The notes under the pieces were generated by a model. That model had not been told where the DNA came from. It ran no database searches and saw only the letters and a program-made list of their open reading frames with translations. DNA of 64,000 nt, from contig SWDM01000014.1 of the NCBI GenBank assembly GCA_005116835.1, positions 124,001-188,000 of the forward strand. Reading direction: 5' to 3'. Below, one piece after another: positions 17,509 through 25,031 of this stretch; position 1 is the stretch's first letter, and every line of letters starts with the position of its first letter. The translations under genes and the position numbers were made by a program. The stretch is from Nitrospira sp. (GTDB lineage Bacteria; Nitrospirota; Nitrospiria; Nitrospirales; Nitrospiraceae).

Positions 17509-17865
17509 TTACGCACAACCGGCCTCTTTGAGTGGCCGCACTTCGATGCTGCCGAATTGAGCTGCAGGAAACTTCGCGGCGATCCGTACGGCGTCGTTCA
17601 GGTCTTTGACATCGATCAGAAGGTACCCACCCAACTGTTCCTTCGTTTCGGCGAATGGGCCGTCGGTTGTCGAGGTCTTTCCATCACGGACTCGCACCGT
17701 TGTCGCGGTCTCCACCGGGTGAAGGGGAGAGGCCCCAATCAGTTGGCCGTTCTTCTGCAGTTCGGCACAATAGGCCATGGATTCGCCCGAGATCGTGAGT
17801 CGCTCGTTCTGCGGCATCGCGTGGAGGACCTTTTCTTCGACATAGACCAGGCAAAGGTATTTCAT
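17509..17865 (-). CDS. YCII-related (DGPF) protein
   Basis: A 118-residue protein: MKYLCLVYVEEKV start, GASPLHPVETATTVRVRDGK, then TDGPFAETKEQLGGYLLIDVKDLNDAVRIAAKFP. Ribosome site GAGGAGGA precedes the ATG. It is the first gene of a two-gene YCII operon with a clear TGTCGA/CGACTA promoter motif 44-71 bases upstream. Closest relatives are the 'YciI family protein' genes that flank ECF42 sigma factors. Biochemical role unknown. Confidence 0.92.
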   Translation of the reverse strand: MKYLCLVYVEEKVLHAMPQNERLTISGESMAYCAELQKNGQLIGASPLHPVETATTVRVRDGKTSTTDGPFAETKEQLGGYLLIDVKDLNDAVRIAAKFPAAQFGSIEVRPLKEAGCA

Positions 17866-17908
17866 GACGCATCCTCCTCAAGGGTTTCACAAGGCTGCTG
17901 GTATAAGA

Positions 17909-17936
17909 TAGTCGTTGGGCTGGGCCAAAATCGACA
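17909..17936 (-). promoter_or_regulatory. Putative ECF42-type promoter for the two-gene YCII operon
   Basis: Minus strand TGTCGA (17936-17931), 16 bases, CGACTA (17914-17909), same hexamers as at 15435-15463. The predicted transcript would start roughly 35 bases before the first YCII start codon. Confidence 0.72.
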
Positions 17937-17963
17937 TCAACGGCTATCTTCTAAGTCTGGCGA

Positions 17964-17989
17964 TTGACAAGTTCATGTAAGCGAGTGAT
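17964..17989 (+). repeat. 26-bp direct repeat, left copy, with promoter-like content
   Basis: Identical to 18959-18984 in 23 of 26 bases; the three differences are adjacent, in the middle. It begins TTGACAAGTT and ends GTAAGCGAGTGAT. TTGACA with GATATT 17 bases further could be a sigma-70 promoter for the EcsC gene. Confidence 0.7.
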
Positions 17990-18104
17990 ATTCCTGGCAG
18001 AAAGAAGATTTTCTTGGGTAGAGGCGCTGCAGAAGCCGTTTGGACAACGGTTTCTGTAGCAGTTCATCTACTGGTTCACCAACACCTTGGAGAAAGAGGA
18101 GCAT

Positions 18105-18884
18105 GTGAAGCTCTCGTACGAAAACCAAGAGGCACTACGGTACGCAAAGGCGCTTCTTGAAAATCCCGGCCTCGCGGCGAAGATTACGGGATTGATCGGC
18201 ATGCCGATTGAGAAGGCGCTCCAACTACTTCCTGGGAGATGGGCGCAGGTGGTCAATGAGGCGACAAGGAAGTCGCTAGAGACAGCGCTACAGGCCGCAT
18301 TGCTGACAATCGACGACAAACCGCAGGCGAACTCTTGGGAGTTCCTCCACAAGCTTGCGGTGGTAGCGACTGGCGCGGGAGGAGGCGCTCTCGGATTGCT
18401 CGGTCTCCCATTCGAACTGCCCCTCTCCACCACGATCATGCTGCGGTCCATCGCGGATATCGCGCGCAGTGAGGGGGAACGCCTCCAGACACCGGACGCT
18501 AAACTGGCCTGCCTTGAGGTCTTTGCGCTCGGCGGGCCCAGCAAGAGCGACGATGCGAGTGAATCCGCCTACTTTCTGATGCGTGGCGCTCTGGCGAAGT
18601 CCGTTTCAGAGGCTGCAGGGTACATTGCCCAGAGAGGTCTGGTGGAGGAGGGGGCGCCGGCGATCGTCCGACTTATCGCCCAGTTGGCCACACGCTTCGG
18701 CGTGAATGTTTCAGAGAAGGTCGCGGCGCAAGCCGTCCCCGTGATCGGTGCTGCTGGGGGTGTCGTGATCAATGTCCTGTTCATAGACCATTTCCAGGAG
18801 ATGGCGCGGGGCCACTTCATCGTTCGCAGGCTGGAACGTACATATGACCCGCAGTTTGTGCGGGAAGAGTATGAACGGCTGTGA
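18105..18884 (+). CDS. EcsC family protein
   Basis: About 259 residues, GTG start at 18105 preceded by AGAGGAG with short spacing; a TTG at 18087 is the alternative. The protein begins KLSYENQEALRYAKALLENPGLAAKI, has a glycine-rich hydrophobic stretch (VVATGAGGGALGLLGLPFELPLSTTIML) near residue 90 and ends HFIVRRLERTYDPQFVREEYERL, as in EcsC proteins. EcsC is a membrane-associated family, first named from a Bacillus exporter operon; its function is unknown. It is bracketed by 26-bp direct repeats and interrupts the sigma factor/YCII cluster on the opposite strand. Confidence 0.85.
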   Translation: MKLSYENQEALRYAKALLENPGLAAKITGLIGMPIEKALQLLPGRWAQVVNEATRKSLETALQAALLTIDDKPQANSWEFLHKLAVVATGAGGGALGLLGLPFELPLSTTIMLRSIADIARSEGERLQTPDAKLACLEVFALGGPSKSDDASESAYFLMRGALAKSVSEAAGYIAQRGLVEEGAPAIVRLIAQLATRFGVNVSEKVAAQAVPVIGAAGGVVINVLFIDHFQEMARGHFIVRRLERTYDPQFVREEYERL

Positions 18885-18933
18885 GGTCGAAGGCCTGCTC
18901 GTAGGAGGTTTGGATTTTCTGGCCGACAGACTT

Positions 18934-18949
18934 GCCGGATATATCCGGC
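18934..18949. other. 16-bp perfect palindrome
   Basis: GCCGGATATATCCGGC lies 50 bases after the EcsC stop and just before the right copy of the direct repeat. It could be a weak terminator stem or a protein-binding site. Confidence 0.4.
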
Positions 18950-18958
18950 CGGTGATGC

Positions 18959-18984
18959 TTGACAAGTTTTAGTAAGCGAGTGAT
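18959..18984 (+). repeat. 26-bp direct repeat, right copy
   Basis: Right copy of the repeat at 17964-17989, about 1 kb apart, framing the EcsC gene. It lies upstream of the AbrB-type antitoxin gene. Its -10 region (GATCTG) is poorer than that of the left copy. Confidence 0.7.
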
Positions 18985-19040
18985 CTGACGAGCCCCGATT
19001 CCGGAAGAAGCGGAACCGCAGGGCGTTAGGCATTCATTTG

Positions 19041-19070
19041 CCTTACAGTAAGGAAGTAAGATATTCTTAC
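19041..19070 (+). promoter_or_regulatory. Double palindrome, putative antitoxin operator
   Basis: Two perfect palindromes lie close together: CCTTACAGTAAGG (19041-19053) and GTAAGATATTCTTAC (19056-19070), sharing the GTAAG half-site. They end 18 bases before the antitoxin start codon, the normal place for autoregulation by an AbrB-type antitoxin. Confidence 0.72.
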
Positions 19071-19088
19071 ATCACGGAGGCACTAGAC

Positions 19089-19337
19089 ATGTTAGCCAAG
19101 AAGACTTCGAAGAACCAAGTGACGTTGCCGAAGAAGATTCTAAAAGAGATACCGGACACCGACTATTTTGACGTGTCTTTGCGGGAGGGGAGTGTGGTGC
19201 TCCGACCGGTCACAGTCGCAGAGCATGGTAGTCGGCTTGCCTCCATCCGAAAGAAAATCCGCGACCTGGGGATCAAATCCTCTGACATCGGCCAGGCCAT
19301 TCAGTGGGCCAGAGAACGAGGGAGACGGCAGCGGTGA
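19089..19337 (+). CDS. AbrB/SpoVT-type antitoxin
   Basis: An 82-residue protein. ATG at 19089 with GGAGG 9 bases upstream; the upstream TTG frame would run through the operator and is rejected. MLAKKTSKNQVTLPKKILKEI is the swapped-hairpin AbrB DNA-binding start, and the C-terminal half (IRDLGIKSSDIGQAIQWAR) is helical and probably wraps the toxin. The stop overlaps the toxin start (GTGA), so translation is coupled. It should repress its own operon through the 19041-19070 palindromes. Confidence 0.88.
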   Translation: MLAKKTSKNQVTLPKKILKEIPDTDYFDVSLREGSVVLRPVTVAEHGSRLASIRKKIRDLGIKSSDIGQAIQWARERGRRQR

Positions 19338-19750
19338 TCCGAGCCGTCCTGGACACAAACGTCCTCGTCTCAGCTCTGTTGTTCTCCGGTCCTCCATCCC
19401 AACTTGTTCCAGCCTGGCAGGGCGGTCGCCTCTGCCCAGTCGTCTCTGCCGAGATACTCGAAGAATATGTTCGCGTGCTGGCCTATTCCAAATTCAAGCT
19501 TACGGGTTCGGAGATTCTCAGTCTCATTGAAGAAGATGTCCTTCCTTTCGTCGACACCGTTCGGGCAAAACCCATCTCGGTCCCGATACTGAGAGATCCA
19601 GACGACCTGAAGTTTCTTGCCTGTGCGATATCTGCAGGAGTCCATTGGCTCGTCAGCGGTGACGACGATCTGCTTTCGATCGGGAAGGTCGAATCGGTCG
19701 AGATCGTCTCCGTGACGAACTTCCTCCGCCACCTCAAACGCAAATCTTAG
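19334..19750 (+). CDS. PIN-domain toxin (putative ribonuclease)
   Basis: A 138-residue protein with GTG start inside the antitoxin stop. Acidic PIN residues are visible: VLDTNVLVSALL (Asp in LDTN), EILEEY (Glu), RDPDDLKFLACA (Asp pair) and VSGDDDLL (Asp). This is the COG1569 type of PIN toxin, which usually pairs with AbrB-like antitoxins. The expected action is Mg-dependent RNA cleavage. It appears intact. Confidence 0.88.
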   Translation: MIRAVLDTNVLVSALLFSGPPSQLVPAWQGGRLCPVVSAEILEEYVRVLAYSKFKLTGSEILSLIEEDVLPFVDTVRAKPISVPILRDPDDLKFLACAISAGVHWLVSGDDDLLSIGKVESVEIVSVTNFLRHLKRKS

Positions 19751-19830
19751 CCCACATCATTCGTGACCGCTTCTGCTGCAACCGCCAATACGCCGCTTCG
19801 ATAAGTCTAACGGTGGGTGGATTTGCCGTT

Positions 19831-21087
19831 TTACTCCGGCAGTTCGCTCAGTCGTCGTCGAAGAAATCGTCGTTCTGGTTCTTGTTGCGTGAGGATCAGG
19901 GCTTGTTTGTATGAAGCTCGAGCTTCTGCGGTCTGACCCAGTCGACGGAAGAGATCGGCTCGTGCTGCATGGGCCAGGTGATAGTTCTCTAACTCGCCTC
20001 GCATCAGGATGGTGCTGATGAGGGTCAATCCCTCTAATGGACCGTCACGCATGGCGACTGCAACCGCACGGTTTAGTTCGATCACTGGCGAGGGATGGGC
20101 CTGCAGCAGCAGATCGTAGAGCGCGACGATGTGGCCCCAATCCGTGGCTGCAGCGCTCGGAGCCTGAGCATGCACTGCGGCGATGGCGGCTTGGATGGTG
20201 TAGGGGCCGACCTGGCCCGTTGATAGGGCGCGCTGTACTAGCGAGACTCCTTCCGCGATCTGAATCCGGTTCCACAGAGAACGATCCTGATCCTCCAAGA
20301 GAATCAAATCACCGGCTGGCGTTGTGCGCGCGGCACGCCGTGAGTCTTGTAACAACATCAAGCCTAGGAGGCCCATCGCTTCAGCCTCTGGGAGCAGCTC
20401 GACCAACACCCGTCCCAAGCGGATCGCCTCTCCACAGAGATCATGTCTCGTGACTGCGTCACCGAATGAGGCCGAGTAGCCTTCATTGAATACGAGATAG
20501 ACCACCCGGAGTACAGCATCTAGCCGATCCGGCAATTCTTTCTCCGGCGGCACTTCGTAGGGAATGCGGGCGGCGCGGATTTTTGCCTTGGCCCGCACGA
20601 TCCGTTGCGCGATCGTGGCCGGTTTTGTGAGGAACGCCCGCGCGATCTCTTCGGTGGTGAGGCTGCAAACTTCGCGTAGCGTCATGGCGGCTTGCGCCTC
20701 CGGTGCCAAGGCTGGATGGCAACAGGTAAAGATCAACCGGAGCCGGTCGTCCTCGACGCTCTCATCGTTCTGGTCGTCGGCGTCGAGCGTGGTGGTGGGT
20801 TCCGGCTGCTTCGCCAATTCCTCCACCGACGCATCATGTCGGGCGCGCCGTCGAATGCCGTCGATGGCTTTGAAACGTCCGGTCGAGATGAGCCAGGCCC
20901 TCGGACTGGCCGGCACGCCATCTCGAACCCATTGCTCCACTGCGACAGCGAACGCATCGTGCAGTGCCTCTTCGGCTGTTTCAAAATCGCCGAGGAGCCG
21001 AATGAGGGTGGCGAGTACCTGGCGCGATTCAGTTCGGTAGATTGCCTCCACCACCTCGCGTATATCTTTGACCTCGTGTTCGCTCAT
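19831..21087 (-). CDS. ECF42-type RNA polymerase sigma factor with C-terminal TPR-like domain
   Basis: About 418 residues; ATG at 21087, with an in-frame GTG at 21093 as alternative. The first 180 residues hold sigma region 2 (LIRLLGDFETAEEALHDAFAVAVEQW, then PRAWLISTGRFKAIDGIRRR) and region 4 (LRLIFTCCHPALAPEAQAAMTLREV.., LTKPATIAQRIVRAKAKIR). The FTCCHPAL motif and the long helical C-terminal extension (about 200 residues) are the mark of the ECF42 group, which lacks a classic anti-sigma factor. The extension is probably regulatory. Its partners (YCII/DGPF, VOC, DUF1579) lie 2-7 kb downstream on the same strand. Confidence 0.93.
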   Translation of the reverse strand: MSEHEVKDIREVVEAIYRTESRQVLATLIRLLGDFETAEEALHDAFAVAVEQWVRDGVPASPRAWLISTGRFKAIDGIRRRARHDASVEELAKQPEPTTTLDADDQNDESVEDDRLRLIFTCCHPALAPEAQAAMTLREVCSLTTEEIARAFLTKPATIAQRIVRAKAKIRAARIPYEVPPEKELPDRLDAVLRVVYLVFNEGYSASFGDAVTRHDLCGEAIRLGRVLVELLPEAEAMGLLGLMLLQDSRRAARTTPAGDLILLEDQDRSLWNRIQIAEGVSLVQRALSTGQVGPYTIQAAIAAVHAQAPSAAATDWGHIVALYDLLLQAHPSPVIELNRAVAVAMRDGPLEGLTLISTILMRGELENYHLAHAARADLFRRLGQTAEARASYKQALILTQQEPERRFLRRRLSELPE

Positions 21088-21109
21088 CAGCACGGAGTTT
21101 CCACAAGCC

Positions 21110-21197
21110 AGTTTAGTTCATCTGGTTTGTCTCGTCTGTCTTGTTTATTTGGTTGAACCAGACCAACTAGATAAACCAAATAGACCAGACAAACCAG
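21110..21197. repeat. Nonamer inverted-arm repeat, copy 4
   Basis: Left arm units GGTTTGTCT, TGTTTATTT, GGTTGAACC; right arm CCAAATAGA, CCAGACAAA. It separates the AttH-like gene from the sigma factor gene and abuts the AttH-like stop codon. Confidence 0.85.
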
Positions 21198-22331
21198 TTA
21201 CAGTTTCTGCATGATCCGCTCGGCGTATCCGGTCAGTTCCATATAGCCCTGCCCTCGAATCGGTTTTCCCTGTACTGTGCCGGAGGTTTCGATGGCACCT
21301 TCCCAGTAGGTGATCTGGGTACTGCGTTTGGGGGAGAGTTCTTGCTCTGCCATGCGGGGAACAATTTCCAGTGAAAGTTGTTGCGAGGGAATGGTCAGGC
21401 GCCAGCGCTGCGGATAACGGGCCTTGCTCGTAGGGCTGGTCCAATAACTCGTCGGTTCCAGGGTGAAGTCTCCGAGTAAAAGATGATGCCCCTTTCCGTC
21501 TCGATCGATCAACGTGCCGCTGGATGCGGGATCTGCCGATCCATCTGCCTTGCGAAGTCGATAGAGCATGAGTTCTCTCTGGTCGTCGAGTTGTAGACAG
21601 AACCAGTCCCATCCGACCAGATCCTTGTCAAGATCGGCAGACCCAAACTCGTGGTCCATCCAACTGGTGCCGCTTACCTCGAACGATTCGTTCCCGACCG
21701 TGAGGGTGCCGGTTGTAGCCAATCTGGTGAAGGAATAGTAGTGGGAAGCCTGACCTGTGAGTGGCCCTTTACGGCTGATCCCGTTCGTGCCATGCACGAC
21801 AGGCGGTTTTTCCGATGAGACCGTGAGTTGGAGGGCCAGATCGCCGTCTGCTGCCTTGAGGGTCTGTGTGCCGGGGGCGGCCAATGGCGATTCGACGCTC
21901 CATTGATCGATCCAGACGTGGAGCCGATCAGCCGCCGCACCGGCCTTGCCCAAGCCGGCTCGGCTCATCTTGTCCGTATAGTGAAACCGTGTCTTGCTGA
22001 GGTCACTGATGGCGAAATGGGCCAGGTACAGGTGCGAGACGGCCCACTTTGACGGGAGAGTCTTGGTCTGTTCGCGCGGCATGCCGCGGCGGAAGAAGGT
22101 GAGTTCATAGCCGAATGGCCGTCCGTCCTTTGTCGTGACCTGACCTGTGTAGTACCACCATTCGGTGCGAAATTCTTCGTGCGCCCCGTGGTCGCGCGGG
22201 AATGCATAGCGATAACCTTCCGTGGCGATCCGGAACTCCTGGGCCGTATCGGCTGCGAGGCCAGGAACAACGGTCAGCAGGCTACTCGCAAAGATCAGGA
22301 TGTGCCGAAGGCTCTGCGCCAATTTATGCAT
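21198..22331 (-). CDS. AttH/CrtC-like lipocalin-domain protein, exported
   Basis: A 377-residue protein with a signal peptide (about residues 1-27, start MHKLAQSL at 22331; ten extra upstream codons are possible). PRDHGAHEEFRTEWWYYTGQV and GTSWMDHEFGSADL..GWDWFCLQLDD are signatures of the AttH / carotenoid 1,2-hydratase-like lipocalin family. AttH-type proteins usually accompany ABC exporters of the AttEFG/MacB type; here no such operon is adjacent, though an ABC-2 exporter lies 0.9 kb away on the other strand. Carotenoid hydration is not implied. Confidence 0.85.
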   Translation of the reverse strand: MHKLAQSLRHILIFASSLLTVVPGLAADTAQEFRIATEGYRYAFPRDHGAHEEFRTEWWYYTGQVTTKDGRPFGYELTFFRRGMPREQTKTLPSKWAVSHLYLAHFAISDLSKTRFHYTDKMSRAGLGKAGAAADRLHVWIDQWSVESPLAAPGTQTLKAADGDLALQLTVSSEKPPVVHGTNGISRKGPLTGQASHYYSFTRLATTGTLTVGNESFEVSGTSWMDHEFGSADLDKDLVGWDWFCLQLDDQRELMLYRLRKADGSADPASSGTLIDRDGKGHHLLLGDFTLEPTSYWTSPTSKARYPQRWRLTIPSQQLSLEIVPRMAEQELSPKRSTQITYWEGAIETSGTVQGKPIRGQGYMELTGYAERIMQKL

Positions 22332-22463
22332 GTATAATGAACTGTCCGTGAAGTAGGCCATTGTCGCGTGCGCTTATATCATGCTTGGATGGACGGCACA
22401 AATCATCAGTGTTGATAAGGGTTTCTATCGATTCGATGATTGAACGACGCCCCGCGCGCGCCG

Positions 22464-22492
22464 TTGACAACTTTGTCGGCCATCAGCTATCG
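22464..22492 (+). promoter_or_regulatory. Sigma-70-like promoter close to a start codon
   Basis: TTGACA (22464-22469), 17 bases, CTATCG (22487-22492). The -35 is perfect, the -10 weak (3 of 6). The ATG of the next gene lies 6 bases past the -10 box, so the transcript could be leaderless; no ribosome site is seen before that ATG. Confidence 0.4.
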
Positions 22493-22498
22493 TGACCT

Positions 22499-23188
22499 AT
22501 GCAGACCGATCATGAGAGAGAACAGCCGGGGCGCGATCAGCCTCAGAGCGCGACGCCGTTTACTATTCCTACGCGCATTCCAGTGTTCGCGCTTCCCAAT
22601 GTCGTCCTGTTCCCCAAGACCTATCTCCCCTTGCATATCTTCGAACCGCGCTACCGTACGATGGTCTCGGATGCGGCGAAGAGCGGGCAGTGCATCGGCA
22701 TGGCATTGCTCAAGGATGGATGGGAAACGGACTATTATGGTCATCCACCCGTGTTCCCGATGGGCTGTGTCGGTCGATTGGCGAGTGTGCAGGTGCTGGC
22801 CGATGGCCGCTCCAACATCCTGTTGCAGGGGATGGAGCGGTTTGAAATCGAACGCGAGTGGCACGACCAGGCCTATCGTGAGGCCACGATTATTGTGAAG
22901 TCTCGGGGCGCTGAGACGTCGCTGGATCCCGCCGTTCGTCGGCGCCTGTTTACCACCCTAGAATCCTATCTCCGGTCCCGCGACGATGCGCCTACCTGGC
23001 AGGAGTTTTTTCGGGAAGAAGTCAGCGATGAGATTTTCGTCAATACCCTGTCTACCTACTTGGAATGTACGCCCTTGGAAAAACAGTTTCTGTTGGAGGC
23101 CGACAGCCTCCACCAACAAGCCCGCCGTCTCAGCGACCTCATTGAATTTATGATGCACGACCAGTCCGGCTCGAAAGGCTGGGGCTAA
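22499..23188 (+). CDS. Lon N-terminal (LAN) domain protein
   Basis: A 229-residue protein holding the substrate-binding LON domain without the AAA and protease parts of Lon. PVFALPNVVLFPKTYLPLHIFEPRYR, followed by IGMALL and ..GCVGRLASVQVLADGRSNILLQGMERFEI, are the family hallmarks. Such stand-alone proteins are common; some bind peptides or act in protein turnover, but most are uncharacterised. The stop overlaps the ABC ATPase start by one base, so the four genes to 25918 are probably one operon. Confidence 0.92.
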   Translation: MQTDHEREQPGRDQPQSATPFTIPTRIPVFALPNVVLFPKTYLPLHIFEPRYRTMVSDAAKSGQCIGMALLKDGWETDYYGHPPVFPMGCVGRLASVQVLADGRSNILLQGMERFEIEREWHDQAYREATIIVKSRGAETSLDPAVRRRLFTTLESYLRSRDDAPTWQEFFREEVSDEIFVNTLSTYLECTPLEKQFLLEADSLHQQARRLSDLIEFMMHDQSGSKGWG

Positions 23189-24162
23189 TGGATCGCGCCA
23201 TTGCGATCCAGGTGTCCCACCTCACGAAGACCTATGATAAGCATACGGCTGTCTCCGATCTGTCGTTTGAGGTCTATGGAGGCGAGATTTTCGGCCTGTT
23301 GGGACCGAACGGGGCGGGGAAAAGCACCACACTCCGGACGATCATCACGCTGCTGACGCCAACGTCAGGCACAGTCAGTGTCTTGGGCCACGACACGGTG
23401 CGTGAGGCGGATCTTGTCCGGCGACTCATCGGTTATGTGCCTCAAGAGCGGGCCATCGATCGTTTTCTCACCGGGCGGGAGCATCTCGAACTCCTCGGCG
23501 CTCTCTACCATCTGTCAAAGGCCGAAGCCGCGAAACGCATTGCCGAACTCTTGAAGCTTGTGGAACTGGAGGAGGCAGCCGATCGCGCAGCCAAGACTTA
23601 CTCGGGTGGGATGAAGCGGAAGCTCGACATCGCTTGTGGTCTCTTGCCTGATCCAAAAATCTTGTTCCTCGACGAGCCGACGTTGGGCTTGGATGTGCAG
23701 AGCCGTCTCCGGATCTGGGAATATGTGCGGATGTTAAAGGCGCGTGGCATGACGATCGTGATGACGACGAACTATTTGGATGAGGCGGATCAGCTCTGCG
23801 ACCGCCTGGCTATCATCGACGGGGGCAAGATCAAGACGCTTGGATCGCCGACCGAGCTGAAGATCGGGCTGGGCGGAGATATCGTCTCATTGACCCTGAA
23901 GGATCCGAGCAAAATCGCGACATTGGTCGCTGCGTTGACGAAACAACCGGCCATGCGGGCGGTCAAGGCGACGCAAACCGGCCTGGATATCCGGGTCGAG
24001 TCGCCCGAGAAGGCCCTGCCTGCGATCCTCGAGTCCGCCAATCGATTGGATTGCCAGCTGGAGTTTATCGAGTACCATCGGCCCAGGCTGGACGACGTAT
24101 TCATCGCCCACACGGGCCGATCGATCAAAGACGATGTGCCTATGGAGAAGGAGGCTGTGTGA
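23188..24162 (+). CDS. ABC-2 type transporter ATP-binding protein
   Basis: A 324-residue ATPase of the DrrA/CcmA type. Walker A GPNGAGKST (about residue 38), signature YSGGMKRKLDIA, Walker B ILFLDEPT, and a C-terminal domain (residues about 220-310) typical of daunorubicin-resistance-like ATPases. It energises an exporter with the ABC-2 permease encoded next. The substrate (drug, lipid or polysaccharide) cannot be told. A heptamer repeat of about 90 bp separates it from its permease gene. Confidence 0.95.
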   Translation: MDRAIAIQVSHLTKTYDKHTAVSDLSFEVYGGEIFGLLGPNGAGKSTTLRTIITLLTPTSGTVSVLGHDTVREADLVRRLIGYVPQERAIDRFLTGREHLELLGALYHLSKAEAAKRIAELLKLVELEEAADRAAKTYSGGMKRKLDIACGLLPDPKILFLDEPTLGLDVQSRLRIWEYVRMLKARGMTIVMTTNYLDEADQLCDRLAIIDGGKIKTLGSPTELKIGLGGDIVSLTLKDPSKIATLVAALTKQPAMRAVKATQTGLDIRVESPEKALPAILESANRLDCQLEFIEYHRPRLDDVFIAHTGRSIKDDVPMEKEAV

Positions 24163-24250
24163 TGCGTCATGCGTGATGCGAAAAGTCGGGCCGGCGAGTT
24201 CCTCGCAGCTCCGACAGTACGTTTCACGTTTCACGTTTCACGTTTTACGT
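24161..24250. repeat. Heptamer inverted-arm repeat inside an operon
   Basis: Left arm GATGCGT, CATGCGT, GATGCG; right arm ACGTTTC repeated three times then ACGTTTT. It begins at the ATPase stop codon and ends one base before the permease ATG, so it sits in an operon transcript and may affect the permease ribosome site. Confidence 0.8.
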
Positions 24251-24251
24251 C

Positions 24252-25031
24252 ATGAAAGAGTATTGGCAGGAAATCAGCGCGTTGACGATGCGGTGGGTCA
24301 AGCGGCTCAGCCGCGAGAAGTTCAGTATGTTATTCACGCTGGTGCAGCCGATGCTGTTCTGGCTGATCTTTTTCGGCAATCTGTTCCAGCGGGCTGCGGA
24401 TATGCAAGTGACCCAGGCCCCGGACTACATCAGTTTCCTCACGGCCGGCGTGGTGGTCATGACGGTGCTCAACAACGGGCTCGCCGGGGGTGTCGATCTG
24501 CTGTTCGACAAGGAGAATGGGTTTCTGGAACGGTTGATGACCACGCCGATCCATCGAAGCTCCGTGATTCTGAGCCGCTTTATCTTTGTCATGACCATTA
24601 CCTCACTTCAAGTGCTCGTGATTCTTGGCGTGGCCTTTCTGTTCGGCGTCCAGCCGGCGACGGGACTGCTTGGCATCGCCACGATCCTCATGATCGGGAT
24701 GCTCTTTGGCGTCGGCCTCACGGCGATTTCCATGGCGATGGCCTTCTCCGTGAAAAGTCACGGCGACTTCTTTTCGGTGCTGGGGTTCCTGTCGCTTCCG
24801 GCGATTTTCTTGAGCTCGGCCTTGGTCCCCTTGGCTGGGATGCCTGCCTGGATGGGGTTTCTGGCTCGTTTCAATCCGATGACCTGGGCGATCGACGCAG
24901 TGCGGCCGTTGATCCTTACCGGTTGGACCGAGGCCCTTCCCCATGTCGGGATGGTCGTGGTCGTCATGGTGATTTTTGATGCCCTCTGTCTCTACGGGAG
25001 CGCCAAAGTGTTCCGTCGGGCCATGGGCTAA
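24252..25031 (+). CDS. ABC-2 type transporter permease
   Basis: A 259-residue permease with six predicted membrane segments. It shows MRWVKRLSREKFSMLFTLVQPMLFWLIFFGNL at the start and the ABC-2 motif FLSSALVPLAGMPAWMGFLARFNPMTWAIDAVRPL near the end. Pairs with the preceding ATPase. The usual ribosome site is missing because a repeat abuts the ATG; translation may depend on coupling or an atypical site. The next gene overlaps by one base. Confidence 0.94.
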   Translation: MKEYWQEISALTMRWVKRLSREKFSMLFTLVQPMLFWLIFFGNLFQRAADMQVTQAPDYISFLTAGVVVMTVLNNGLAGGVDLLFDKENGFLERLMTTPIHRSSVILSRFIFVMTITSLQVLVILGVAFLFGVQPATGLLGIATILMIGMLFGVGLTAISMAMAFSVKSHGDFFSVLGFLSLPAIFLSSALVPLAGMPAWMGFLARFNPMTWAIDAVRPLILTGWTEALPHVGMVVVVMVIFDALCLYGSAKVFRRAMG

